Shown one piece after another: positions 24,445-36,129 of a stretch of 64,000 bases of DNA (positions within the stretch are counted from its first letter, which is position 1; each line of letters begins with the position of its first letter). Source of the stretch: Elephas maximus indicus. Lineage: Eukaryota > Chordata > Mammalia > Proboscidea > Elephantidae. Where the stretch lies: the NCBI RefSeq assembly GCF_024166365.1, contig NC_064839.1:33492378-33556377 (forward strand), read 5' to 3'. The translations under genes and the position numbers were made by a program. Under the pieces are notes generated by a model that worked only from the letters and a program-made list of their open reading frames with translations, made no database searches and was not told where the DNA came from.

Positions 24445-25729
24445 CTATAAGTTATTGTATTAGTTTATTTTATGTTTGCTTACTGTATCCTAGCTTCTTG
24501 CTTTTTTTTTTTTTTTAATTCCCAAATGGGTTGCTTGAGTGAGCTAGCTTGATTATTTTCGCCTTTGATGCTTTGTCATCCTGTGACCAGATGGCTAGAG
24601 CTGTTACCAGGTATATCAGTCTAGGATTCCATTCACATTTCTTGTATGAATTCAGCTCAGGTGTCCAGGTAGCTGATCATCAAGTGTGCAGTACAAGCTC
24701 TGTCCTACAGTCTTAGAGGGACAGGGGTGGTTGGTGTAGGTACCGGTATCTGGTTGCAACAGGGGGTCATGTTCTCAACAAGGCAGGGGGCTGAGAGCTG
24801 TCCCCCAAATATCTGTGAGGAAAGCGTATCCCTTTTCTCTAGAGTGTCCAGGTGGGTGGGTTCTACAGACAGACCTTGGGCACCCAATGCTTTTGGTTGT
24901 AAGGACTGGGAGGTACCAGGTATCCTTGGACCCCTGTCACAGGTGGCTGGATGCCCTGAGTGGAACCACCAGTCCTTATGCCCCTGGTGTGGGTAGGTGA
25001 GGACCCTGTCTAATAGGCAAAGCGTGTCAAATGTCAGACACCCACCTCTTCACCACACAGCTGAAACAGTTGCAGTCTGCCAGCAAGGGCCTATTCTCCT
25101 GAATTAGGCCCATACATGTCCATGCAGGGGGGAAAGGTACTCAAAGTCCATGGACTGTTTATGCCTGGACAGGAGCTGCTTTTGTCCTGAGCTCCACCAG
25201 TGAGTGGAGCTGGCAAATTATCTTTTCCCCCAATTGTGAATTTATTCCTACTCCAGGGCCAAGTGGATGGTTCTGGTTGCTCAACACTTCCTACCTCAGA
25301 CCCAGGGAAATCAACAGCCACCAAAGCCAGCTTGGGGGCTGGGGATACGGTAAAATATACACATGTACTTAGCTTTTGCTGAGAGCGCCGTTCTTCTCTG
25401 GTTCCGGAGGTGTGAGTAGGCTGTGTGGCTGGGTGCATCTCCCTGAGGAAACTGTGGCCAAACACTACCTACCACCAGTCCGCTGCAGCTCCTCCTGGGA
25501 ATGGTGCCTGAAGGATCCTGGTGATTCAGGTCCAGTAACTCCTCTCCGCTTCTGAACCGTGTCTCCCTCCCTGTGCCACTCAGTCTGTTTTCTTACTTTG
25601 CCTTTGATGTTCAGGGCTCCTAGCTTGTCATAAATATAACTGTTTCACTTGTTTTTTTTTTTTTGGTCTTTGTTTTAAGAGGGATCGCAGGAAGCATCTG
25701 GCTATTCCATCATCTTGGCCCCACCCTCT
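24445..25729 (-). promoter_or_regulatory. L1 5' UTR, internal promoter region
   Basis: About 1.3 kb between the L1 5' end and ORF1, richer in G and C than its surroundings. By family analogy it carried the internal RNA polymerase II promoter. The first 30 bases contain CCAAGATGAT, resembling the YY1-site region of other L1s. Whether it still has activity cannot be judged. Confidence 0.7.
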
Positions 25730-26535
25730 ATTGTAACTCTTTAGTGTTGTGTAGTATTACATTGTGTGCATGTATCATAGTTTGTTTATCCATTCCTCTG
25801 TTGATGGGCACTTAGATTGTTTCCATCTTTTTGCCGTTGTAAGTAATGGCTGCAGTGAACATGGGTGCGTATATATCTATTCGTGTCATAGCTTTTATTT
25901 CTCTAGGACTTATACCTAGTTCTGGGATTGCTGGATCATAAGGTATCTCTGTTTCTTAACTTTTTAAGGAAGCACCATATCATTTTCCATAGTGGTTGTA
26001 TCATTTTGCAGTCCTGCCAGCAGTGTATGAGAATTCCAGTCTCCCCACACCCTTGGCAGCATTTGTCATTTTCTATTTTTTTGGTCATTGCCATTTTTGC
26101 CAGGGTGTGATAGTACCTTGTTGTTGTGATTTGCGTCTCTCTAATGGCTAATGATCATGAGCATCTTTTCATGTATTTGTTGACTGCATGAATGCCTTCT
26201 TTCATGAAGTGTCTGTTATGTCCTTTGCCCACTTTTTAATTGGATTGTCTTCTTGTTGTTGAAGTTTTCTATAAATTTTATTCTTTTGATGCACATAAGT
26301 GTTTAATTTTTAGGAGGTCCCAGTCATCTGGTTTATCTTTTGCTGTTTGTGCATTTTCAGTTATGTTTGATAGCCTATTTATCCCATAAATCAGGACCCC
26401 TAGGTTTGCCATCCCTTTTTTCCATGATCTTTATACTTTTGGTTTTACATTTAGGTCTTTGATCTATCTTAGTTTTTATATATGGTGTGAGGTACGGATC
26501 CTGTTTCCTTTTTTTTCCAAATGGATATCCAGTTG
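25730..26535 (-). mobile_element. Older L1, 3' half, right part
   Basis: A continuation of the element at 17745-19086: antisense ORF2 C-terminal region with the landmarks GTTTATCCATTCCTCTGTTG, TCTCTAATGGCTAATGATCA and AATGGATATCCAGTTGCATG. It fades out after about 26535. Confidence 0.82.
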
Positions 26536-26794
26536 CATGCATTAAGAGTAAACCCAGAGTGAAGAAAACAGAGGATTCCTCAACTTGGCATCTGTATTCT
26601 CTGTCATACGGGCTGTTTTTTGTAAATGTGAAACCCTTTCTTCATTTGAAATGTTACACAGAATCCTAATGCATAAACTAGATAAAAAGGAGTGGCATGC
26701 TGGGTGAAGCAGAAGTAGAGGATCAGTATCCTACCTATTCTGCTCTCTCTCTGGAGTGTTTTCAGGGAACCCTGTAGCTAGAACATAACTTGGA

Positions 26795-26995
26795 AACCTT
26801 TGATATAGTGAGTGAGCATGAGGTTTGTAATCAGATTGCCGTGGCTTTGAATCCCAGCTCCAATACTTGTTGTCATGTGACAATGGGGAAGTTGCTTATC
26901 TTCTTGGAGCCTCATCTTCAAAACAGGGTTAACACCCTACCCTACCTCTCAGGTTGCTGCCTAGCTTGGTGTGTGACACTTAGAAATGGGGCTCA
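26795..26995 (+). mobile_element. MIR SINE
   Basis: Sense MIR with GTGAGCATGAGGTTTGTAAT, TGAATCCCAGCTCCAATACT and CAGGTTGCTGCC. Moderately diverged. Confidence 0.82.
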
Positions 26996-27069
26996 GTGCA
27001 GCTAGTTTCCTTATTGCCTCTTTCTCTGCACCTTGGTTTACAGTGTATCTGGAGTGGTGGTAAACAGTA

Positions 27070-27233
27070 ACCAAAGCCAAACCCACTGCTGTCGAGTTGA
27101 TTCCTACTCCATAGCGACACTATAGGACAGAGTAGAACTGCCTCATACAGTTTCCAAGGATATCCTGGGGGATTCAAACTGCCAGGCTTTGGGTTAGCAG
27201 GTGTAGCTGTTAACCACTATGTCACCAGGGTTT
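27070..27233 (-). mobile_element. AfroSINE, short form
   Basis: Minus-strand copy, more diverged than most. The flanks AAACAGTAA (27063) and AAAGCAGTAA (27236) suggest an imperfect duplication. Confidence 0.88.
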
Positions 27234-28573
27234 TCAAAGCAGTAAAGGCAATCATATCTTAACTTTAAACTTTGAAAGTCAAGGATGTTATTTTACTAAG
27301 CTATTTTGGATTCTGGGGTGTGTGTGTGTTTTTAACAACTAATAAAGAATTTTGAACTTTTCTTGGCTTTGTTGGACATCAAGACAGTAGTTACCCTGGA
27401 GGGGGGGTGTTGAGTAGTGACTGGGAGCGGGGCAAGGGAAGCTTCCCCAGGTTCTGGTAATGTTGCAGTTCTTGATCTGGGTACTAGTTATATAGGTGTG
27501 TTCCCTTTATGAAAATTCATCATCATTATACACTAAGGATTTGCTCACTCTTCTGTAGTTCAATAAAAAAGTAGAATTTAAAAAAGACAGAACAGTCACA
27601 GACATTACTTCTGTGAAGTGGCTACCCATTGGTATCTGTTGCCACATGGAACTAGCCCAGTACTTTTGCTACCTGACAGTCCTTCTGCTACTGAAACATG
27701 TTCCTCATAGCAGTTCTCTTCAGTTACATATCCCTATAACTAATTCAAATTTTGGCTTTTGTGAAGAAGATTGAGGATAATAAGTGTTAGAGTTAGTGCT
27801 CTGATCATAGATAAGTTGGAAAGATAGCTCTGTCATCTATTTGATACCCGCTTGTACACAATCTCAGTGTCTAGAGATTGCCTTCAACTTGATTGGCCTC
27901 TTGACCCAAAACTGTAATATGCACTGTTGGGTCTTAATTCAGATACAAGGTGACAGAGTATGAAAGAGATTTTCTCTGTCATTATCTAGAAAATACTTTC
28001 ATTTGGTTAGGTTATAAAGTGTTAGCAAATCGTGATTTATAGTATCAGAGAATGGGTAAATAATCATTGCTTTTTCTATTACAGGCTGTTTTAATACAGT
28101 TCAGCAAATCATAGGAACATTCTATGTGAAAACTTTGAAAATAAAAACAGGCAAAGGGCTTTATGTGGTTTTTGCATTTGTGTTTTGTTTTTGAAACCTT
28201 CAGTTCTGTGTGGTCCAAAAAAATTTCAGCTTCTATTTATTTTAAATTCCCACAGACTTTAGTTTTCAAATAACTTAGCTATTCTACACTCATTTTTGTG
28301 TAAGGACAAATCAGCAAAAGAATATATCTATACTGGGCCTTTCTGGAGTGTGTTTTGTTTTGGGTAAGGCCAGTAGATGAGAGTGAACTGAGAATGTGAA
28401 CTCCATCTGTTGTGGAGAGGATTACTGAGCAAGAAAGATGATACCAGATCTGTCTTCTCTCATAATAAGAAAGAGTCTTGGTTTGTTCTCCATCATAGGA
28501 GATGTAGATTTTTTATTAAAATTTATTTAGTTTTAACCTTTAGTTTGTAAAATCACTGTCTGTAAGATGCAGA

Positions 28574-29280
28574 TTTTTTTAAAAATAATTTTATTGTGCT
28601 TTAAGTGAAAGTTTACAAATCAGGTCAGCCTCTCACACAAAAACTTACATACACCTTGCTACATACTCCCAATTGCTCTCCTCCTAATGAGACAGCCTGC
28701 TCCCTCCCTCCACTCTCTCTTTTCGTGTCCTTTTTGCCAGCTTCTAACTCCCTGTATCCTCTCATATCCCCTCCAGGCAGGAGATGCCAACATAGTCTCA
28801 AGTGTCCACCTGATCCAAGAAGCTCACTCCTCACTGGCATCCTCCCTCTCCAACCCATTGGCCAGTCCAATCCCTGTCTAAAGAGTAGGCTTCGGGAATG
28901 GTTCCTGTCCTGGGCTAACATAAGGTCTGGGGGCCATGACTACTGGGGTCCTGCTAGTCTCAGTCAGACCGTTAAGTCTAGTCTTTTTACGAGCATTTAG
29001 GGTCTGCATCCCACTGTTCTCCTGCTCCCTCAGGGGTTCTCTGTTGTGTTCCCTGTCAGGGCAGTCATCGGTTATAGCCGGGCACCATCTAGTTTTCCTG
29101 GTCTCAGGCTATTGTAGTCTCTGGTTCATGTGGCCCTTTCTGTCTCTTGGGCTTGTAATTACCTTGTGTCCTTGGTGTACTTCATTCTCCTTTGATCCAG
29201 GTGGGTTGAGACTCAATGGTGCATCTTAGATGGCTGCTTCCTAGTGTTGAAGACCCCGGACACCACTCTTCAAAGTGGGA
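28574..29280 (-). mobile_element. 5'-truncated L1 3' end
   Basis: About 700 bp of antisense L1 3' UTR starting with a T-run. It is highly similar along its length to 132-537 and 19090-19790. Flanks share GATGCA (28566 and 29283). Confidence 0.9.
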
Positions 29281-29289
29281 AGGATGCAA

Positions 29290-29376
29290 TTTTTTTTTAT
29301 ATGTAATTTTTATTGTGCTTTAAGTGAAAGTTTACAAATCAAGTCAGTCTTTCACACAAAAACCCATATACACCTT
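29290..29376 (-). mobile_element. Very short L1 3' end
   Basis: Only 87 bases of L1 terminus, after a T-run. The duplication AGGATGCAA lies at 29281-29289 and 29377-29385. It directly abuts the previous L1. Confidence 0.85.
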
Positions 29377-29654
29377 AGGATGCAAATATTTTTAGTATTT
29401 GAAAAGTACATATAGAGAAATTGGGAAGTGATGAGCAACTTTGTTATAACAGCAGCAGCATAAGGGCTATGTGCCAGATCGTATACACCAAAAGTATTTG
29501 TTTTATTCTGTCTTAAATGCTTTTATAAGGAGTATCTGCATTTTGAGGAACTAAGGCTGAGAGAAGACAAGAATCTTGCTTAATTAAGGTCACGTAGCTA
29601 AGATGGTTCAAGCCCAGAAATGTAGATTTTTCCCATTCTGTTTATTTTGAAATG

Positions 29655-30055
29655 TTACTTTTTGTATTAAGGTTCTCCAGAGAAACAAAATCGTGTGTGT
29701 ATGTGTGTGTCTGTCTGTCTGTCTGTGTTTAGACATTCTGGGGACTGGCAAATTCAAAATGTATAGGCCAGGCAGCAGGCTGCAAATACCAGCAGGATGG
29801 ATATCTGCATTACAGTGTTGAGGCAGAATTCCTTTACCCTCAGGAAACCTCAGCTTTGCTCTTAGGCCTTCAAGTGACTAGATGAGGCCTACCCACATTA
29901 TAGAGAATAGCCTGCTTTACTTAAAATCAACTCACTGTAAATGTTAATCACGGGTAAATACCTTCCTAGCAACACCTAGACCTACGTTTAACCAGGGAAC
30001 TGGGCACCCTGGCCTAGCCAAGTTGACATAAAATTAACCATCACACCCCTATATT
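29655..30055. repeat. Interspersed repeat, class unresolved, with TG/TCTG microsatellite
   Basis: It starts AAGGTTCTCCAGAGAAACAA, includes a (TG)n/(TCTG)n run at about 29692-29732, and ends CTAGCCAAGTTGACATAAAA. The beginning and end match a common mammalian repeat type whose class I cannot settle by eye. Confidence 0.55.
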
Positions 30056-30339
30056 TAAAGTTTTCCTGAGGTTGCATATTCTCTAAGAACTACATATTTT
30101 TGATATGCCTGTTGGACCAGCTCTTGCAGTGTACTTATCTGGCACGTGTTTGTAATTGTCTGCTGACCTTGTCTTTACCTTTTTCATGAGTTTCAAAAAG
30201 TGATTTTTGATTAGCATTTCTTTCTCTAATATTGGGACTTAAGATTTCTACCTGGTGTCACCTCCAGCCTTAGTAATGGGGAGATGTAGCAGTGAGTTAG
30301 GAAGCTGACATTAGTGCAAATTGTGAGTTAAAGGTTCAT

Positions 30340-30490
30340 CTTTTCCAGAGATCTAAGTTGGTGTCCTGACTCTACCAGCTGTGTGAGGACCTTAGGGAAA
30401 TTGCTTAACCTCAGGTTTATTATCATCTGTAAAATGATTGTTGAACCAAATCTCTGAAGTACTTTGCTGCTGTAAAATTCTCTAATTCGG
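30340..30490 (+). mobile_element. MIR SINE
   Basis: Sense MIR with GACTCTACCAGCTGTGTGAG, AAATTGCTTAACCTCAGG and ATCTGTAAAATGATTG. Confidence 0.82.
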
Positions 30491-32180
30491 TGTTCTGTTA
30501 GGCAAGTATCAAAGTGATTACCATAATATATAGACATTTTTTTTAATAGTACACAATAAATTGTAAAAATTTTTAATTTTTAAAGCATTTTTCCATCAGA
30601 AGTTTTCAACTTTGCTTTGATGATCTTCATAATAATAGAATGGAAATCAACCAAGAATTTGTATTCATTTGTACTCTCCTGTTCTTGGCTTCTGCATAGC
30701 CCTGACCAGTAGGGAAAACTGTAGCTGCTGAGGACTGTTTTTTCCTCTCTCATTTTGGAGCCATGAGTGCATCGTGGAACCAGATTTGCCATTTCTCTAG
30801 GTGATGGTATACCGAAAGAAAGAAAACAAACAACTGTAGTAAAAGGTCTAGATTAATTCTTTATAAGTTTTAAAAACAGATTTGTGTTCTGAAGTAGACT
30901 CCTGAACATCTGCTTTATATTAAAGCCCTGTCCTGAAGTAACTGTTAGTAAAAGGTTAGATTCCAGGGCCCACTTGGGTTGACTGGGGAGAAAGGAACTA
31001 AAAATTACAGACCGTATTCATTTAGAATCATCAAGTCCAGGGAGTTTCTTTGCCATCACCTAGCTGAACCTATTATCCACAGAGGAATTCCTTCTAAAAA
31101 TATTCACCCTCTGTTAGAAGACTGCCCTAGTAGTCAAAAAGCACTCCTTCTCAAGGCAGCTCATCTAGTTGTTGAATTCTAGTCCTGTGAAAGCTATTTC
31201 ACTGAACTTTAATCTGATTTTGTATTTGTCTCCTTCATATTACAGCCCATACATCTTCTGTTCTAGTATTCAATTTCCTCCCAGTCTTCAAGCTCTCTCA
31301 CTCTTCCCTCTTCTGCTCTCGTTCAGCCTCTAGCAGGCTCCCCCCCTTTTATTTTTCCTGCTATTGATGCCCCTTCACCATGTCTTTCTTTTCTTATATC
31401 TTCCTCCACCCCTTCTCTGCAATATAAACAGAAACTTAAATAGCCAGGACAACTTATCTTTACTCCTGGTTTTCCATACTTTTGCCAAATACAATATTTT
31501 AAATAAACCCATACTACTTCCTCACAGCCATGACCAGTAGAGAAAATTCCAGCTACTGGTGACTGTTTTTTTGTCACTTATTTGAAGTCATCCCGTTATT
31601 ATTAAAATACAAGACAAAAGCTGAAGTATTCTTTTCAGGAAGTATTAGTGGTAGATCAGTAGTGATTTATAAATATATAATTAAGATTGATTTTTCTCAG
31701 TGTTTCTTCATTGCTTAGCTCTTTTCTAACCTTCATTAACTGAAACCAGATGCTTATATCACTGTCGCTGATATTACAGAATTGGTCTGTCCTATTATAC
31801 TTCAAAAAAAATTTTTTTTTTTTTTTTATATTACGCTTAGCGCTGATTCTGTGTGGAACAGAAATTGTTTTTCTAATGCAGATGAATTTCAAAGTTTTTT
31901 CAGTCTGTGATCATGCAGCATAACTTCAGCTTGGCTAGTTAATTGAAAAGAATGTGCTAAAATTTAGTCAGTGTACAGTCCAATAATATAAAATAGTTAA
32001 AATCCCCTAAAGAAGTGTATCAAAATTATAAGAAAGACTAAAACTGTGCTGGATTTTATTTTTTTTGTTTGAAAGTGAATAAGGTAACTATCCTTTTTAT
32101 TTAAACAGCATAATGCTCTTGACAAATAACGGCCTAGCTGGAGCTTCTAACTAAACTTGATCTGATCTTACGGTACCAGT

Positions 32181-32392
32181 AGGGGCTCTGGTGGTGCAGC
32201 GGTTAAGTGCTCAGCTGATAACCTAAAGGTGGGCATTTTGAATCCGCCAGGTGCTCCACAGGAGAAAGATGTACCAGTCTACTTCTGTAAAGATTACAGC
32301 CTTGGAAAATCCTATGGGGCAGTTCTATTCTGTCCTCTGAGGTCACTATGGGTCAGAATTAGACTTGATGGTAATGGTTTTGTTTTTTTTTT
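32181..32392 (+). mobile_element. AfroSINE, long form
   Basis: Full-length, with the central segment (GGAGAAAGATGTACCAGTCT) retained and a long T-run in the tail. Box A and box B are recognisable but mutated. Confidence 0.9.
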
Positions 32393-32739
32393 TAATTATG
32401 ATTATATATGTTAGTTGGTAGGTGCTCTCTCTTAACTAATTTGTCATAAATAGTTTAAATAAGAATGTTCATTCTAAAGCGAATCTTGAAATCCTCAGCG
32501 TTTATAATTGTCAAGCCTCTTGGTTGGTAAGTATTGTTAAAAAGATACTTCTGGTTATCATCTGTATGAACCAGGGACTCTCATTTTGTATTTGTGTCTT
32601 TACTGTTGAGAAAATATTTTTTGTAGCAATTCTGGACTTTATTTCTTGAAGTAGAGATTTCTGGTTAAAACTCAGTTGGCAGAGATGGAATTTAGGAAGA
32701 GATGGAGTTCACTACCACATTTTTCAGTTATGTAATTGG

Positions 32740-32905
32740 TAGACCATATACTTCTCTGTGATTCAGTTTCCTTATAAAGTGAGGATAAATAATAGCACCT
32801 ATGTTATAGAATGTTGGGAGAAATTAAATTAGTTCATCCACAGAAAGTGCTTAGAATAGTGCCCGGCACATAGTTGATACTCAATAAATGTCAGCTACTA
32901 CTAAA
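32740..32905 (+). mobile_element. MIR SINE
   Basis: Sense MIR, 3' two-thirds: TTCAGTTTCCTTATAAAGTG, TAGTGCCCGGCACATAGTTG, CTCAATAAATGTCAGC. Confidence 0.85.
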
Positions 32906-33252
32906 CGGGAAAGTTTGCTTCTAAGTTGGTATGCTTCTAAGGCTGATATGTTAAAGTTAACCCCTCTAGTTCCAAAACCGTAAACTTAAGATTTGTTGCT
33001 CCTTTTATATGTAGTACAAATTTATGATGATGCTCTTTGAATATAAAATGAGTTTTATTTTCATTTTTTAAGGAAACTTTGGCAAAATATTTCACACGTT
33101 TTTAATTGTTCCTTTGCCTTTTACATGTGGAGATTCTGGTTAAAATTTTTGTGAGCTCTTCTCATGTATTGCTGTCTTAGTATGTATTATATGTATAATG
33201 TTTTGTTTTTCAAGACACATATTGATGCCAAATTATTATTTTGTCATTGCAG

Positions 33253-33321
33253 GCAAGAAGACAACAAGACCCTAGTCCTGGTTCTAATTTAGGTGGTGGT
33301 GATGACCTCAAACTTGGTTAA
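33253..33321 (+). CDS. CBFB: CBFB exon 6, coding part with the stop codon
   Basis: After a TTGCAG acceptor the exon reads 22 codons, ARRQQDPSPGSNLGGGDDLK then LG, and stops at TAA 33319-33321. From memory the human long isoform ends in LKLR; here the last codon is GGT, glycine. If the longer form of exon 5 is used, the frame shifts and translation stops at TAG 33273-33275 instead. The tail is glycine- and aspartate-rich, probably disordered, and outside the Runt-binding core. The reading frame is intact and continuous with the two upstream exons. It lies 19.5 kb from exon 5. Confidence 0.96.
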   Translation, partial: ARRQQDPSPGSNLGGGDDLKLG

Positions 33322-34814
33322 TTAGTAGCACAGCAGATGTGCAGTTCATCTTTACATACATTGCTTCTAGTTGGTAGAAATAATCGATTACAAGACCAGA
33401 AACTGTGATAACTGGAGGTACTGCAGTCTTTTTCTCAACCTTAGGCAGTAACAGACATCACAAACTGCCATGGTTTTGCACTATGATTATAATACCTGCA
33501 TTTCTGATTCTTCAAGCATGTAGCCAGTAATACTTTGGAATTTTTTTCTATGCAAGCTTATCTTGTTGGCATTATTTTAGTGAGTTGAAACTAGCCACTT
33601 GTAAAGCCCTTTTTCTCTTCATTGTAATTTAAAAGTTCATGTCATTTAAAAACAGGTCAAGAAGTTAAAATTTATATCAAAGGGTTTTTTTTTTTTCCCT
33701 TAGTTGCTTTAATTTTTTTGTACTTTTAGATGTGTTCGTTATACAGCTTTATTTTAGATAAGCATTCTTGAGTTTTTTGTTTTGTTTCCCCCATATTCTT
33801 TTATGTTTTTATAGTCTATTGCATTTTAAAACTGCTGATGTTTTGCATTATTTACAAGCTAAAAACCTAGTAGCGTAGAGCTGTCTGCCCCAGCCTTTAA
33901 CACAAAGTTTACAGTTGTTAAAAGTTGCAGTATCCTTGTAAAATACTAGTAATCAGCACCCTTTGTTTACTTTTTAAACAAAATTTTTAAATCGGTATTA
34001 ACTCTGTAATCAGCGCCAGATCTGTTTTAGATTGTTCTATAGTCATGAGTTTGGGTGGAGATATTCTCCATAGATGATAATATTCTACTGAAATGCCTAA
34101 AGAAGTCACAGGCTGGCTTCTGTTTTATTCAGGGATTTTTTTTAAAAGTCAATCAGAAAAGGGATACTGGAGCTTCTTTATGTATGTAACAGCATGTTAA
34201 ACTGGAGACAGTGATGAATCAGCTACAAAGGTAATATTGTATTAAAATCATGTTTAAGATAGCTGCTTTTATGTGTATTTTATATCGCATGCTTTTGTAA
34301 AAACAATGCTAGGTGATGGAAAATGAGTAGTGTTAGAGAGAAAATGTTCATCTGTGCAGAGGATACATTTTCTTCCAATAATTATTCTGGAAAAAAACAT
34401 TCACCACTATATATACGGTATTTTCCAAAAGGACTAGTAATAGAACCTTTTGAGATGAATTAGTGTAAGAATATTTTTTAAATAGGTTCAATATCAAATT
34501 GAGTGCAGCTTTTTTTTAATACAAGACTGGAAAAAAGTGCCAAGTCATTTGGCACCTTCTTACAAATATTTTTCATGGTCACATTCATTAAATGTTGCTA
34601 AATTTCTGAATTTTTGCAAAAATGTATTTTAGCATAATAGAATGGTATTATTTTAAAAGTTTGAGAAACTGACATGGTCAGCGCAGGAAAAAAACTAAAG
34701 TCTGAATGAGGTCATTACATTTAAAAACTGTATCAATTACTTGATTGATCAAGGAGGCGTGACTTTCATTGTACATAGGACTTATGATTCATAAACAGAT
34801 ATCCTATATCTCAG

Positions 34815-34820
34815 AATAAA
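34815..34820 (+). terminator. CBFB: Possible upstream CBFB poly(A) signal
   Basis: An AATAAA hexamer in the 3' UTR, followed by A/T-rich sequence but no clear GT-rich element. It could give a shorter 3' UTR of about 1.5 kb. It is weaker than the signal at 35488. Confidence 0.3.
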
Positions 34821-35487
34821 AATAACTTATATATTTGAAGTCATGCATGGTAAGGAGTGTGTTTAAATTGTTATAAACAATAATACACCATAAAAGGTCT
34901 TGCTGATCTTCTGTATCTAAGTCTTATGAATGAGTTTGGTTGGTATTTGGTGTTGTGCAGTTCACATGTTTACACACTCAGTGCCCCAATTTCCCCCGAG
35001 GAAATTGCCTTTTAAGTGGTCCTTACAGTGGTGTCTTAAGGTTACTTTATTACAGAGCTCTTTGGTTTCTGACTTCTGCACTTAATTTTTTTTTTTTTTT
35101 TAATAACAGGATGGTACATTTTTCTCTATTGCTTCTATCGAAGGGCTTTCAGTTTATCAGTAAATAAGATCAAATGTTATTAAATGTTTATTTTGCCATC
35201 GTTCTGTAAATACTGAATTTTTCTTATCATTTAGCACTGCTGCTTCTGTCTGTCTTAATGCTGGCATTAAGATCATGAGCCCTTTTCCTCCAATACTGCA
35301 GGCTTTAAGACCTACTTTTATTAAGTTATTGATGCAATTTGATATTTTTCATAATCTCTATTTAAATGAAATTACATCGTTGCATCATCTTTTCTAAATT
35401 CATTTCCAATTAAACTTGCTTTAAGCTACCAGATTGCTTTTGTCACCATTAGTCATACTGTATGTTGTATGTTTAATTTACTTTCAC

Positions 35488-35493
35488 AATAAA
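35488..35493 (+). terminator. CBFB: CBFB poly(A) signal AATAAA
   Basis: A canonical AATAAA sits about 2.17 kb after the stop codon. It is followed by a GT-rich then T-rich downstream element (GGTGTAGTG, then TCTTGCTCTTT). The context fits cleavage at about 35,505-35,515. Confidence 0.8.
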
Positions 35494-36129
35494 CTTCGGT
35501 GTAGTGAAAACAAGGGTCTTGCTCTTTATTGACACAAGTCAGCAATTTCTGTTCTAGTGTTAGTTATGACATAATCGTTTTTGTTGTTTCTGAATGGTTC
35601 TTTGACCCTGCTTTTTAACCCTTTAAAAAAAAAAAAAAAGCAACGACAGTGTCATCTAGTGGTCATTTCTGCTAATTCCAAAGAAGGCCTTTACTTTAAT
35701 GTAAACGTTATAAAGGGTACTAATTTCCCAAAGTGCATTATGGTTTTCAAAAATCTGGCTTGATTTACCCACCCTATGAGGTATGACTATAAAGTAGTGA
35801 CCTTGTCAGGGAGGAAGAATTCCAAAAATTACATATCTAAATTAGTACCATCTTTCCATTATTTATTTTAAGAATATACACTTTTGTTTGTGTGTGTGCT
35901 GGTGTTACTTCAAACATTCTTAGGACTTTTGTTGAAAATTAAGCTTTTTACTTAGAAGCATGCTTTAAGCTTGGTCCATAATTGAACAAGTTTACTTGTT
36001 ATTCACCACCAAACTTACTGTAAACAACAAATAGCTTTAAATGCTGAATTGGCACCATTATGGAAAATAATAAAAGAATGAGGTGCCTCCTTTGACAGTG
36101 CGACAGGGGAGCTTTTCAAGTCATAAGCC

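Larger units (their letters stand above)
19087..25729 (-). mobile_element. Full-length, defective L1 retrotransposon
   Basis: A minus-strand element of 6.64 kb. Reading on the minus strand it starts at 25729 with GAGGGTGGGGCCAAGATGAT, the usual opening of an L1 5' UTR. Then come a GC-rich 5' UTR to about 24445, ORF1 remnants (24444-23410), a spacer of about 445 bases, ORF2 remnants (from about 22965) and a 3' UTR with poly(A) ending at 19087. The direct repeat ATTGTAACT lies at 19078-19086 and 25730-25738. The flanks join perfectly into one older L1, which confirms the boundaries. It carries a nested AfroSINE and an L1 3' fragment. Stops and frameshifts break both reading frames, so it cannot move by itself. 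Confidence 0.92.
13773..33252 (+). other. CBFB: CBFB intron 5
   Basis: A 19.5 kb GT-AG intron. Its middle (17.7-26.5 kb) is a nest of minus-strand L1 elements. The remainder holds MIRs, three AfroSINEs, two adjacent L1 3' ends and unassigned AT-rich sequence (13.8-15.0, 16.1-17.7, 27.3-28.5, 30.5-32.1, 32.9-33.2 kb). The equivalent human intron is where inv(16) breakpoints fall. Confidence 0.85.
33322..35512 (+). other. CBFB: CBFB 3' UTR
   Basis: About 2.2 kb of AT-rich sequence follows the CBFB stop, with no recognisable transposon inside it. This contrasts with the repeat-packed introns and suggests the sequence is constrained. It holds several T-rich and AT-rich stretches, as expected of a regulated mammalian 3' UTR. 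The end is inferred from the poly(A) signal at 35488-35493; a possible earlier signal lies at 34815-34820. The exact cleavage site cannot be seen from genomic sequence alone. Confidence 0.85.

Noticed and set aside
24705-25465. Open frames in the L1 5' UTR (e.g. 25091-25465 minus, 124 residues) as an additional L1 protein
   Set aside because: The G+C-rich 5' UTR is open by chance on both strands. No known ORF0-like motif or conserved start could be recognised, and I cannot test conservation here.
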